Below are positions 7,979 to 16,659 of a stretch of 56,817 bases of DNA, one piece after another. The position numbers and the translations under genes are program-made. Below the pieces are notes generated by a model. It had not been told where the DNA came from and searched no databases. It saw nothing but the letters and a program-made list of their open reading frames with translations. Location: positions 1-56,817 of the forward strand of contig JABJGH010000060.1 of the NCBI GenBank assembly GCA_018662365.1, in the 5' to 3' direction. This DNA comes from Chloroflexota bacterium (lineage in GTDB: Bacteria > Chloroflexota > Anaerolineae > Anaerolineales > UBA11579). Position 1 is the stretch's first letter. Each line of letters opens with the position of its first letter.

Positions 7979-9508
7979 ATGACGAATGAAAAACAATTTT
8001 CTGATTTGGAACAAAACCGCATCGACAAGTTGCTAAGGCTTCGCGAACAGGGGATGGAACCCTATCCCGCCAGATCTGAAAGAACCCATACAAACCTGGA
8101 AGCCATCGCTGATTTTGAGAAGACTGAAAAGGATGAGAATTCTGAACCAGTAAAGGCTACTTTGGTTGGACGAATTCGCTCCATGCGGCCAATGGGAAAA
8201 TTAGTTTTTACACATATTGAAGATGGAAGCGGTACGATCCAATTATTTATTAGAGCTAATGATGTTGGTGTTGAGCAATTAGACCTCCTTAAAAAAGAAT
8301 TTGATCTGGGGGATTTTATTCAGGCAAGCGGGGATCTATTTAGGACACGCACCGGTGAAGTTTCCCTTCGGACGGATAGTTTCCTAATGCTTTCAAAAGC
8401 GATTACGCCACTTCCCGCTGCTAAAGATGAAGAAGTGGATGGCGAGATTATTCGGCATGCTGGATTAACCGATCCGGAAACTCGGTATCGACAAAGATAT
8501 GCCGATCTGGCAGTAAACCCAGAAATACGCAAGATCTTTCAAATTCGAGCAAATGTGAACCGTGCCATTCGCGAATTTATGGATGGGAATGGCTTCCTTG
8601 AGGTCGAAACGCCTATATTACAGCCGATCTATGGCGGTGCAGCGGCACGTCCATTTATTACCCATCATAATCAACTCAAACAGGATTTGTATTTACGGAT
8701 ATCTTTTGAGCTTTACCTCAAAAGGCTGATGGTGGGGGGGTTCGAAAGGGTATATGAGATTGGGCGTGATTTTAGGAATGAAGGGGTAGACCGTACTCAT
8801 AATCCTGAATTTACTCAGATCGAATTTTATATGGCTTATGCGGACTATAACCAGGTGATGGATTTTACCGAAAAATTGTTGGCTTTCACTGCTGAAAAAG
8901 TTCTTGGAACTACAGAGCTTACTTACCAGGGGAAAAATTTCGATTTTGGAAAACCATGGCGTCGAATTGAATTGAAAGAAGGATTGGTCGAATTAGCCGG
9001 AATTAATATCGATGATTTTCCCGAAGCTGAAAGTTTAGCAAAGGCAATGAAAGAAAAAGGATTGAAGGTTGATCCTAAATCACCAAGGGGAAAGCTGATC
9101 GATGATCTGATTGGTGAATTTTTGGAACCGACATTTATCGAACCCACATTTTTGTATAATTACCCGCGCGATATTTCACCTCTGGCAAAAAACTTACCTG
9201 GAGACCCACAAATCGTAGAGCGTTTCGAAGGTTTTATGGGTGGCTTTGAGCTATTGAATGCTTTCACGGAATTGAACGATCCGATCGATCAGGAAGCTCG
9301 TTTCCTTGAAATGGGACGTGCATTTGCCTCGGATAGCGATGATGATTTTCATCCGATGGATGAAGATTACTTGAATGCAATGAAATATGGGATGCCGCCA
9401 AATGGTGGTTTTGGCATGGGTATTGATCGGTTGGTAATGCTTTTTGCTGACCAAGCAAATATTAGAGAAGTGATATTGTTCCCTCATTTGCGAACAAGGG
9501 AAGAATAA
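7979..9508 (+). CDS. lysS: Lysyl-tRNA synthetase, class II
   Basis: This enzyme charges tRNA-Lys in the cytosol. The 509-residue chain has an N-terminal OB-fold anticodon-binding domain (about 60-160; VGRIRSMRPMGKLVFTHIEDG) and a class II catalytic core. Motif 1 is in VNRAIREFMDGNGFLEVETPIL, motif 2 is FRNEGVDRTHNPEFTQIEFY, and motif 3 is GFGMGIDRLVMLF. A GAGG element lies just upstream of the ATG. It sits between two strong terminators, so it is probably monocistronic. No T-box is visible in its 85-bp upstream gap. Confidence 0.97.
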   Translation: MTNEKQFSDLEQNRIDKLLRLREQGMEPYPARSERTHTNLEAIADFEKTEKDENSEPVKATLVGRIRSMRPMGKLVFTHIEDGSGTIQLFIRANDVGVEQLDLLKKEFDLGDFIQASGDLFRTRTGEVSLRTDSFLMLSKAITPLPAAKDEEVDGEIIRHAGLTDPETRYRQRYADLAVNPEIRKIFQIRANVNRAIREFMDGNGFLEVETPILQPIYGGAAARPFITHHNQLKQDLYLRISFELYLKRLMVGGFERVYEIGRDFRNEGVDRTHNPEFTQIEFYMAYADYNQVMDFTEKLLAFTAEKVLGTTELTYQGKNFDFGKPWRRIELKEGLVELAGINIDDFPEAESLAKAMKEKGLKVDPKSPRGKLIDDLIGEFLEPTFIEPTFLYNYPRDISPLAKNLPGDPQIVERFEGFMGGFELLNAFTELNDPIDQEARFLEMGRAFASDSDDDFHPMDEDYLNAMKYGMPPNGGFGMGIDRLVMLFADQANIREVILFPHLRTREE

Positions 9509-9519
9509 AGAATCAATTC

Positions 9520-9549
9520 AACAGGATGAGAGGTTCTCATCCTGTTTTT
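9520..9549 (+). terminator. Intrinsic terminator after lysS
   Basis: An 11-bp stem (9520-9530 with 9536-9546) and a 5-nt loop run into T-rich sequence. Confidence 0.88.
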
Positions 9550-9648
9550 ATTTAAACCCAAACTTTCCTTATTTGTGCAGGCGAAAGAAAAATTATACAG
9601 AATGCATCAATATTTCGGAGTTTAGAATAATTATTAGGAGCCTTAAAA

Positions 9649-10254
9649 ATGAACCCCTTAGAAAACAATAAAACCTTAAAAATAATCCTTGGTTTATCAG
9701 GATTAATCATTGCGCTAGTAGTTGGATGGTATCTAATATCCCCACTATTCATCAATATTACTGTGGATGAGGATTTTCCCGAAGTCCCGACTGCTGTGGA
9801 AATGCCAACCGATTTTCCTGTAGCAGAAGCTACAGAAGCGATGGCAGTTGTTATGGAAGAAAGCGACAAAATCATGGAAGAGCCGATGCCAGAGGAAGAA
9901 GTAAGCATTATGGAAATTCTTAGTCAGGGGAATTTTTATGATCTTGCCCATGATGGGAACGGACTGGCTACGATCTATCAATTAGCAGATGGGGGAAGAG
10001 TTCTACGTTTTGAAGATTTCAATGTACTCAATGGCCCCGAATTACATGTTTGGTTAGTGGGGGAGAACCCAGTGCAAAACACAGTAGGCGTTGAACCCGA
10101 CATTTATTACGATCTAGGTAATTTGAAGGGAAATATTGGGGACCAAAATTATGAGATCCCAGAAGGATTGGATTTGAGCGAATATAATTCTGTGGTTATC
10201 TGGTGTGTTCCTTTTAGGGTGCCATTTAATGCCGCTCCATTGGTATCGCCATAA
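9649..10254 (+). CDS. Membrane-anchored DM13-domain protein
   Basis: The 201-residue protein has one N-terminal membrane helix (about 12-32), an acidic Met/Glu/Pro-rich linker, and a C-terminal DM13 domain (about 90-195). Recognisable DM13 features are G-LATIYQLADGGRVLRFEDF, NGPELHVWLV, LGNLKGN and the end VVIWCVPFRVPFNAAPL with its single conserved Cys. DM13 domains are proposed to be redox or electron-transfer modules facing the outside of the cell; the partner here is unknown. It is transcribed alone between the lysS terminator and the serS promoter, with an AGGAG element upstream of the ATG. Confidence 0.8.
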   Translation: MNPLENNKTLKIILGLSGLIIALVVGWYLISPLFINITVDEDFPEVPTAVEMPTDFPVAEATEAMAVVMEESDKIMEEPMPEEEVSIMEILSQGNFYDLAHDGNGLATIYQLADGGRVLRFEDFNVLNGPELHVWLVGENPVQNTVGVEPDIYYDLGNLKGNIGDQNYEIPEGLDLSEYNSVVIWCVPFRVPFNAAPLVSP

Positions 10255-10279
10255 CTTTTCCCAGCAGTTTCAAATTGTC

Positions 10280-10307
10280 TTGACAGGTTCTTTTCTTGCT
10301 GTATAAT
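10280..10307 (+). promoter_or_regulatory. serS promoter
   Basis: Perfect consensus boxes TTGACA (10280-10285) and TATAAT (10302-10307) are separated by 16 bp, immediately upstream of the T-box leader. Confidence 0.88.
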
Positions 10308-10317
10308 CAGGTCAATA

Positions 10318-10573
10318 TTCAAATTCAGCGCGGAGAATAGTATGCTGAAGGATTTTCAGAGAGCTGCTGGCTGGTGAAATGCAGCATTCCAAAAGTTGAA
10401 TTCCCCTCCGCCGGTCATATGACCAGTTGCTTTTGTAGGAATATCCTCAATTTTTGAGGATATTGTAAGAAAGCCGGGTTCGCCCGTTATTGCGAGGAAG
10501 AGATCGTGCTCATTAGCATGATGAATACAGGTGGCACCACGAGAGCTCCCCTCGTCCTGTTGAGAAGGGGGGC
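10318..10573 (+). promoter_or_regulatory. T-box leader for serS
   Basis: The leader carries T-box landmarks in order. An AGAGAG element and GGCTGGTGAAA lie in the distal Stem I region (10361-10381). A specifier region GAATTCC follows, in which TCC (Ser) at 10402-10404 is the likely codon. A Stem III hairpin lies at 10441-10463. The T-box core, GGTGGCACCACG, starts at 10530 and can form the antiterminator stem 10526-10560. It senses uncharged tRNA-Ser and raises serS expression when seryl-tRNA is low. A competing stem, 10545-10551 with 10567-10573, overlaps the antiterminator but is followed by only a weak T run. A GCACC in the T-box core is also complementary to the serS ribosome-binding site. 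Confidence 0.92.
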
Positions 10574-10601
10574 ATCGTTATTTAAATCGGAGGTGCAAAA
10601 A

Positions 10602-11879
10602 ATGTTAGATGTAAAAATGATTAGAGAAGAGCCTGATATAGTGCGTGCTGGTATGAAAAAGCGCGGTATGGATCCCTCCCCGGTGGATGAGGCGATCGCG
10701 TTTGACCAAAAGAGGCGGGAAGTCCTGAAAGAAGTTGAGGTATTGAAAGCCGAACGAAACAAAGTCTCCAAAGAAATCGGTAATATGAAGGATGCGGAAG
10801 ATCGTCAGGCGAAGATCGATTCGATGAAAGAAGTCGGAGATAAGATCAAAAGCTTTGATGAATCCGTCCGGAAAATCGATGAAGATTTGCAAAATGTGAT
10901 GGCGATCATCCCAAATATTCCAGATGAAAAAGTACCGGAAGGATTTACTGAGGATGATAATGTAGAAACAAAGCGCTGGGGGGATATTCCTGAATTTGAC
11001 TTTGAGCCCCAAGCGCATTGGGATATGGGTCCTGATTTAGGAATCATTGACTTTGAACGCGGAGTAAAATTATCGGGATCGAGATTTTATGTCTTGAGTG
11101 GGGCAGGCGCAAAATTGCAAAGGGCTTTGATCTCCTTTTTCTTAGATTTGCACACCAAGCAAGGATATAAAGAAATTTATGGCCCCTTCATTGTGCGAGA
11201 AGAAGTTTTATATGGCGCGGGACAGTTGCCAAAATTCCGAGGAAACCTCTATAAAGATCACGAAGAAGATTTTTATTTATTGCCCACTTCGGAAGTTTCA
11301 ATGACCGGTTTGCATATGGATGAAGTCCTAGATGAAAAAGACCTTCCTATTTTATATACGGCATATTCCCCTTGTTTTCGACGTGAGAAAATGAGCGCTG
11401 GGCGGGACGTGCGGGGTATTAAACGTGGACATCAATTTGACAAAGTTGAAATGTATAAATATTGTCTTCCTGAAAATTCCCCAGCGGAATTAGATAAAAT
11501 GATTGAGGATGCAGAAGCCTGTTGTCAATTATTGGGCATTCCCTACCGCATAGTTTTGAAATGTGCAGGTGACACCAGCGAAGCAGCAATGATTAGTTAT
11601 GACCTCGAAGCCTGGGCTGCTGGATGCCAGGAATGGTTGGAAATTTCCTCGATTTCAAATGTAGGTGATTTTCAATCGAGACGGGCTCGTATTCGATATC
11701 GCCCTGAAGAAGGTGGCAGCCCGAAACCATTGCATACTTTAAACGGCTCGGGACTGGCGTTGCCGAGGGTAATGATCGCCATCCTGGAAAATAATCAACA
11801 AGAAGATGGTTCGGTGATCATCCCAGAAGCCCTGAGACCTTATTTGGGTGGATTAGAAGTTATCCGGAAGGAGAATTAA
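10602..11879 (+). CDS. serS: Seryl-tRNA synthetase
   Basis: This enzyme charges tRNA-Ser and tRNA-Sec. It is 425 residues from the ATG at 10602 (MLDVKMIREEP), chosen because a GGAGGT element ends 8 bp upstream; the longer open frame runs back into the T-box leader and is not coding. The N-terminal arm is a long coiled coil (about 28-105), followed by the class II core. Motif 2 is FRREKMSAGRDVRGIKRGHQFDKVE in outline, and motif 3 is GSGLALPRVMIAILEN. The stop overlaps the ATG of the next gene as TAATG. Confidence 0.97.
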   Translation: MLDVKMIREEPDIVRAGMKKRGMDPSPVDEAIAFDQKRREVLKEVEVLKAERNKVSKEIGNMKDAEDRQAKIDSMKEVGDKIKSFDESVRKIDEDLQNVMAIIPNIPDEKVPEGFTEDDNVETKRWGDIPEFDFEPQAHWDMGPDLGIIDFERGVKLSGSRFYVLSGAGAKLQRALISFFLDLHTKQGYKEIYGPFIVREEVLYGAGQLPKFRGNLYKDHEEDFYLLPTSEVSMTGLHMDEVLDEKDLPILYTAYSPCFRREKMSAGRDVRGIKRGHQFDKVEMYKYCLPENSPAELDKMIEDAEACCQLLGIPYRIVLKCAGDTSEAAMISYDLEAWAAGCQEWLEISSISNVGDFQSRRARIRYRPEEGGSPKPLHTLNGSGLALPRVMIAILENNQQEDGSVIIPEALRPYLGGLEVIRKEN

Positions 11880-12385
11880 TGGAAGCATTTTTAGCATCAA
11901 TATCTGCAATATTTCCTTGGCTGATATTGGTTTTCATGTTGTTAAGTTTATTTAGCTTGGTGGTGCCTGTTTTCCCTGGGGGCGTAGTGATCTGGTTGTT
12001 GGCTCTGATCTATGGCTGGCTTTCTCCAGAGCATTTTTCAAATGGAGGCACATGGATCTTTGTGCTGATCACGATATTAATGTTGGCGAGTGCCGCTGCA
12101 GATAATATCCTGATGGGGACCAAGGCAAGAGAAGCGGGTGCTTCCTGGCGTGGAATCATTATTGCATTGGTCGCTGGGGCGGTGGGGGCGATCGTACTGA
12201 CACCAATAGGTGGCTTAGTATTGGCTGCTCTTTCTTTGTATTTGGTTGAATATATTCGGTTGAGGGACTCTGACCAAGCCCTGACGATCACTAAAGGTTT
12301 GATGATGGGGTGTGGATGGTCTTTCATCGTCCGTTTTGGCCTAGGAATTGGGAAGATAATTCTTTGGGCAATCTGGGCATTTTAG
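11879..12385 (+). CDS. DUF456-family membrane protein
   Basis: This 168-residue protein is almost entirely hydrophobic, with four or five membrane helices. It shows the DUF456 pattern: a first helix followed by VVPVFPGGVVIWLLALIYGW, a Gly/Ala-rich middle (LVAGAVGAIVLTPIGGL), and a polar loop near EYIRLRDSDQAL. The function of the family is not known. It is translationally coupled to serS through TAATG, so its level should follow the T-box; whether that matters biologically is unclear. Confidence 0.82.
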   Translation: MEAFLASISAIFPWLILVFMLLSLFSLVVPVFPGGVVIWLLALIYGWLSPEHFSNGGTWIFVLITILMLASAAADNILMGTKAREAGASWRGIIIALVAGAVGAIVLTPIGGLVLAALSLYLVEYIRLRDSDQALTITKGLMMGCGWSFIVRFGLGIGKIILWAIWAF

Positions 12386-12401
12386 TAATAAAATATGCAA
12401 T

Positions 12402-12441
12402 AACATAAAGAATAGCAATATACATTGCTATTCTTTATGTT
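12402..12441. terminator. Bidirectional terminator
   Basis: An 18-bp perfect stem (12402-12419 with 12424-12441) with a 4-nt loop lies between convergent genes. The left flank is moderately A-rich and the right flank T-rich. Confidence 0.85.
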
Positions 12442-12451
12442 GATTTCATTT

Positions 12452-13030
12452 TTATGAGGGGTCAAAAAATGTCATTCCAATACCCATTCTATTTAGCCCT
12501 TCTTCAGCCCAATAGTCAAGCATGACTGAGTCGCTGCCTAAGAGGTTAAAAAGAGTGGATATGGACTCGGTGTCCCCGATCTTTGCCATCACCCTTACCG
12601 CTTGAATTTGAGCCCTAGGCGATCCTTTTTGAGCGATATCAATCATCGTGCTGGTTGATTTTTTACCAATTTCAATTAAAGCATCCCCAGCCAACTGGGT
12701 TAGCATATTATCCTCATGTTCCAAAAGGGAGGTCAATTTTTCTATTGCTAATTCCGAAGGGTTCATCCTTAAAGCAATTGCGGCACATTGCTGCACCGCA
12801 AGTTTTTCGTCACTCAAATGTTCAATAATTAATTGTCTTGCTTCAGGTTCTTTAATTTCCGCTAAAGCCCTTATTGCCCACCATCGGATATCACTGTTTA
12901 TACTTTTCAGGAGATATGCAAGAATTTCACTTGCAACCTTCCCGTACTGACTAATTTCTCCTACCACAGCCTCTGCAATGAAATCATCACCGCCGATTAA
13001 ATTTGAGATCAATTGATGAATATTTTGCAC
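12452..13030 (-). CDS. HEAT-repeat protein
   Basis: The body consists of repeated pairs of helices of HEAT/PBS-lyase type, for example DIRWWAIRALAEIKEPEARQ, LAVQQCAAIALRMNPSE, MLTQLAGDALIEIGKK and PRAQIQAVRVMAKIGD. Such proteins are usually binding scaffolds; no catalytic site is visible. The start is uncertain. The open frame runs to 13102 with a TTG start but then overlaps the upstream gene by 68 bp out of frame. A GTG at 13028-13030 begins 4 bp after the upstream stop and would give 192 residues, though no clear ribosome-binding site precedes it. It is coupled with the zinc-ribbon gene. Confidence 0.7.
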   Translation of the reverse strand: MQNIHQLISNLIGGDDFIAEAVVGEISQYGKVASEILAYLLKSINSDIRWWAIRALAEIKEPEARQLIIEHLSDEKLAVQQCAAIALRMNPSELAIEKLTSLLEHEDNMLTQLAGDALIEIGKKSTSTMIDIAQKGSPRAQIQAVRVMAKIGDTESISTLFNLLGSDSVMLDYWAEEGLNRMGIGMTFFDPS

Positions 13031-13034
13031 GAAA

Positions 13035-13253
13035 TTATTTTGAAGGTGGCGGGATTGGTAGATCTTCCTTCTTAGTGCTAACCCATTTATCCCCTTCATC
13101 AATTAGCATTACGGGAATATCTTGCCTGATCGGATATTTACGATCACATTCTGTGCAGATTAACCAAGCTTCTTGGTGATACTCTAAAAGTCCTTCCGTT
13201 TCTTGGACACAATTTGGACATCTAAGAATGTCTAGTAATTCTTGACTAACCAT
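13035..13253 (-). CDS. Trm112-family zinc-ribbon protein
   Basis: The 72-residue protein begins MVSQELLDILRCPNC and has the UPF0434/Trm112 pattern: a CPNC pair, a CTEC pair about 20 residues later, and then the conserved YPIRQDIPVML segment. Trm112-like proteins bind and activate SAM-dependent methyltransferases in eukaryotes and archaea; in bacteria the role is less clear. It is directly upstream of the HEAT-repeat gene on the same strand, so the two may be made together. Confidence 0.88.
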   Translation of the reverse strand: MVSQELLDILRCPNCVQETEGLLEYHQEAWLICTECDRKYPIRQDIPVMLIDEGDKWVSTKKEDLPIPPPSK

Positions 13254-13333
13254 TAATCAATCTCCTAATAAATTCAATTTATTTCTTTGATTATACTTTA
13301 TTTACCCCAGGATATTTTCCTTGGGTTACTCCA

Positions 13334-15238
13334 TCAATCCAGAGGTTTACAACTATTTTTATCTTGTTTGTCTTCCGCTGGTGGATAATTTTCGGTGTCT
13401 GGACCATATTGGCAGATGGTGGTCCAGGGTTGGTAATGAGTGGTGAATTCATCAGATATATGAACTTCACCATCCAGCCAAACGGTTCTGTTTACAGTCA
13501 CATCTGCCCCAGAAGTAGCCCAATCGACCTGTTCGATCTTACCTTCCTCAAGGTCTTTGTTTTCTTCATAAATTGGGTTGGGCGGCTCAACGATATTTTG
13601 TAAACCTGAAGAATCCCATTCAACCGTGCGGTCATCAGAAGTTGAATAAAATTTCCATGTAATGGTTCGATTTGGAATGGAAACATAAGTTTCCATTAAG
13701 AGCCAATAGGGGGTGTCATTGGTAAATCTAAAATCTATTATCGGGGAATATACTGTGGCATCCAATCCAGCTAAACTTTTATTGACAGAGCCATTGGCAT
13801 TTAATTCATAATAAGAAACTCGGTATGCATGGGAATATCTCTCTACAACTGGAAAACCACCAAAGAAAACTGTGCGGAAAAGGGTGGTGCTCACCTGGCA
13901 GACACCCCCGCCTACGCCCTTGATCGTTCGATCCCCATAAATAATTAAAGCTTCTGCATACCCAGAATTCAAACTAATATCCCCCAAATTATCCACCATT
14001 GAAAATGTGGCACCTGGGGGGATCATAATGCCATGAAATTGAGCTGCGGCGGTTTCAATATTTTGCATTCTTGATGCACTTGATCCATAAAAATAGGAAG
14101 TTTGTGCGCTAACCAATTCGGTAATCCCTAATTCTTCCCCGGTCATATCATTGGTGATTTCTGGATTTGAGTAGTCAAAGACCAATTCAACATCATGGGT
14201 TCCCGAAATAATCTCCTGATTAATTTTCTGAATACTTTCTTCAATAAGTAAAGCTCTACCAATATCTGCCTCTTCAATGAGATCTAATAACAAGGTATCA
14301 TCATTGAAAATAAATTTTGTATTATTCGATGCCACTTTTAAGCTGGGGGCAAGGGGGGAAAGCAAGTCTCGCAAGCCATTTTCACTAAGGCCAATTGAAA
14401 AAGTGTCATTTCCTTCAATTTGAATTCTTTGGATAGACAACATATTTGCTAAGGTGTTCTCATCTAGAATCCAGGGTCCCATATTTAAATTATCTTGATC
14501 TGGAAGTGTCAATTTTAAAGGTTGACTAAGAATACTTTTGATTAATTCGGTTTGACTCGAGACATCGAGGATCTTTGGTACTTGCTCAACGATTTCTAAC
14601 GAAACTGCTCCCTCTTCAGTATTGATAAAAATGCTTTTTAGATTTGTAAGTGATTCGTCGAGATGTAAATTTCTACCAATTTGTCCATGAGTAGAAACGA
14701 TCTCGTTTCCCTCCTTATGGATTGAACCTTCAATGGCGGGGCGATCAATTTCTTTGGCGATTTTTGCCAATTGAATTGCGGCAATATTTTCATCATAAAC
14801 CATACTTGGACTAATATTGATCCCTTCTTTCCAAGCGATAAATTGGTCTGCGGCTCTTTTCCACGGCCACCCTGAACGACCAGTTGAATAGGCCACGTCA
14901 ATGGAAGTTATATCATCCAAGATCAAGCCTAATTCATTTGGTTGAAATTCCCATTCGCGGTCATTATCCTTGAATATGATTAAACTTTCCTTGGGGTAGG
15001 AATAATTTTCTGCAAGATAAGAATAGGCCTCTTGAATACGGATTCCGGAAAGGTCAATTCCCTCAATAGACACGCCTGGATAAATCTTTCCAGAATAAAA
15101 TAATTGATAGCCAAACCAAATAATTAGGGCTGCACCAACAAACACCGCAATTCCAGAGAAAAGTGCGACTAAGATTTTTGTGATGATAGGTGAGATCGAC
15201 CCCTTAAGAGGGGGACGAACTAATGGTTGTTCGCTCAT
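13334..15238 (-). CDS. VanW-family protein with peptidoglycan-binding-type repeats
   Basis: The 634-residue protein has an N-terminal cytosolic stub, a membrane helix (about 22-47) and a large extracytoplasmic part. The first part holds repeats of the kind found before VanW and YkuD domains (YPGVSIEGIDLSG, then FQPNELGLILD and similar). The VanW domain follows at roughly 370-510, with IPPGATFSMVDNLGD, KGVGGGVCQVSTTLFRTVFFGG and ERYSHAYRVSYY. VanW proteins are linked to glycopeptide resistance clusters and cell-wall modification, but their reaction is unproven. The last ~100 residues form a polar tail. Confidence 0.88.
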   Translation of the reverse strand: MSEQPLVRPPLKGSISPIITKILVALFSGIAVFVGAALIIWFGYQLFYSGKIYPGVSIEGIDLSGIRIQEAYSYLAENYSYPKESLIIFKDNDREWEFQPNELGLILDDITSIDVAYSTGRSGWPWKRAADQFIAWKEGINISPSMVYDENIAAIQLAKIAKEIDRPAIEGSIHKEGNEIVSTHGQIGRNLHLDESLTNLKSIFINTEEGAVSLEIVEQVPKILDVSSQTELIKSILSQPLKLTLPDQDNLNMGPWILDENTLANMLSIQRIQIEGNDTFSIGLSENGLRDLLSPLAPSLKVASNNTKFIFNDDTLLLDLIEEADIGRALLIEESIQKINQEIISGTHDVELVFDYSNPEITNDMTGEELGITELVSAQTSYFYGSSASRMQNIETAAAQFHGIMIPPGATFSMVDNLGDISLNSGYAEALIIYGDRTIKGVGGGVCQVSTTLFRTVFFGGFPVVERYSHAYRVSYYELNANGSVNKSLAGLDATVYSPIIDFRFTNDTPYWLLMETYVSIPNRTITWKFYSTSDDRTVEWDSSGLQNIVEPPNPIYEENKDLEEGKIEQVDWATSGADVTVNRTVWLDGEVHISDEFTTHYQPWTTICQYGPDTENYPPAEDKQDKNSCKPLD

Positions 15239-15293
15239 AGAATGAATTTTACCAAAATCTTCGGACTAGCTAATTCATATAATAAAGAATTAG

Positions 15294-16052
15294 TTACTGC
15301 CAGGAAAAATTGCAAGTCGGAATCGCATCATTTTGTTGAATTGTTTCTTGAATCTGTAGAATGTCAATGAGGTCCAGATCAGTTTTGTAATGTGAGTTAA
15401 TTTTGATCAAATCATCAATCCAATAATCTGAGATTATGGATGTGGGGTCTTCACATAATATTTCGAATAGGGTTTGTTGGTAAGATAGTGCCGCCGCCGG
15501 GTTTTTCCCAGGGAGATCTGGATCAAGACTATATAGGTATTCAAGTTTGAGCTTGGATGTATCCGAGGATAGGGTCGAAAAGCTTTCGATCATATGAGTT
15601 AAAGCAAATCGATCCAAAAGTAAAGTGAAATCCCAATCAAGCCCATAAGAGGAAATGATTTCATTTTCATTCAAATTGCTAATTTCTATTGAAGGAAGAG
15701 GAATAGGGGCATGGGGGGAAAGATATAACAGTAAATCTTCGGGGGTATTTAATGGAAGAATGGGATATAAAGGCGTTAATTCAAACTGATGACTTTCTTG
15801 ATCATAAGATATCCGCCAGGCACTCTCCAAATTAGGATTTTCAAGGCTTAGGTCATCTACACCGATAAGAAGACCATTTTGATAATTTGCATCGCTGAAA
15901 TCAGCCTGTGTATCCTCTAGGGAGGCGGGTCCCGAAACGGGATCTTGATTACCGAGATTACCGAGGAGTACACCGAAAAATCCCCCAATAATTAAGGCAA
16001 TTATAAAGGAAGTAATATTTATTTTTCGTTTGTGATCTTTATATGAATCCAT
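15294..16052 (-). CDS. Membrane-anchored protein of unknown function, faintly LCP-like
   Basis: This 252-residue protein has a basic N-terminus and one membrane helix (about 13-32), then an extracytoplasmic domain. The stretch LLIGVDDLSLENPNLESAWRIS followed by LTPLYPILP weakly recalls the start of LytR-CpsA-Psr domains (LLLGVDxxxxR.D.). The Arg/Asp residues of an active LCP phosphotransferase are not visible, so it may be a degenerate or unrelated protein. It is 55 bp upstream of the VanW gene on the same strand, which suggests a cell-envelope role. Confidence 0.6.
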   Translation of the reverse strand: MDSYKDHKRKINITSFIIALIIGGFFGVLLGNLGNQDPVSGPASLEDTQADFSDANYQNGLLIGVDDLSLENPNLESAWRISYDQESHQFELTPLYPILPLNTPEDLLLYLSPHAPIPLPSIEISNLNENEIISSYGLDWDFTLLLDRFALTHMIESFSTLSSDTSKLKLEYLYSLDPDLPGKNPAAALSYQQTLFEILCEDPTSIISDYWIDDLIKINSHYKTDLDLIDILQIQETIQQNDAIPTCNFSWQ

Positions 16053-16430
16053 AAAATATTTTCTTCCAGATATTCATCTCTTCTGAAGTAATTCTCGATG
16101 AAACCCGGATTATTTTCCGTACCTATATTCTAATTCAAGACAAAGGTAATTACTGCCTTAATTACTACCATTAATGGATATTGTATCCTCAGATCATCAA
16201 TTGGTGTTGTTTCACTCAGATCGAATAATGTATTAGAAAATTAAGAGATATTAATAAATATAAATGAATTTTATGGAAAAATCCCCCAGATTTTTTAATT
16301 TGCCAAGGATCGAAATATATTGTTTTCCTTCAAAATTATCTTGAAAGGAGAGGGACGCTGATATCCACGAAGGAGAAAAATGTCCTAGGTGAACACCTGA
16401 CCATTGCCCACTCACAAATAACTAGCTTAT
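16053..16430. other. Gene-free stretch, nothing identified
   Basis: About 380 bp without a supported gene. It is AT-rich in the left half. Near 16340-16420 there are two purine-rich ribosome-binding-like elements, but the reading frames after them stop within a few codons. I found no tRNA, riboswitch or terminator that I can support. Confidence 0.5.
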
Positions 16431-16652
16431 TTATAATACTGTGCTTAGGAAACCAAAAATTAATCCCAGGGTTAGTCCAGAATATACCCAAACAAAATTC
16501 TTAAAAACAAAGGGTGATGTTTGGTATCTTCGATAAACGATGTAAGACTTGCGAATAATCTTTATTATTAGGGGTGATTCTGTCATCAGGGCGATAACTT
16601 TTTCCCAAAAGAGGATTTCTACGCTGACATGAAAATTCTGGATTGCATTCAT
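16431..16652 (-). CDS. Small membrane protein downstream of ftsZ
   Basis: A 73-residue protein of unknown family. It has a mixed N-terminal half, a basic central stretch (KIIRKSYIVYRRYQ) and a C-terminal membrane helix (about 53-72). The ATG follows the stop of the preceding small basic protein by 7 bp, with an AGG-type ribosome-binding site, so it appears to be the last gene of the ftsZ group. Its short length and lack of recognisable motif leave some doubt that it is real. Confidence 0.5.
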   Translation of the reverse strand: MNAIQNFHVSVEILFWEKVIALMTESPLIIKIIRKSYIVYRRYQTSPFVFKNFVWVYSGLTLGLIFGFLSTVL

Positions 16653-16659
16653 ATTTAAC

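Noticed and set aside
16340-16420. Purine-rich ribosome-binding-like elements and a GTCAGG motif reminiscent of SRP RNA on the minus strand.
   Set aside because: The reading frames stop at once, and the rest of the SRP RNA consensus and its long stem are missing.
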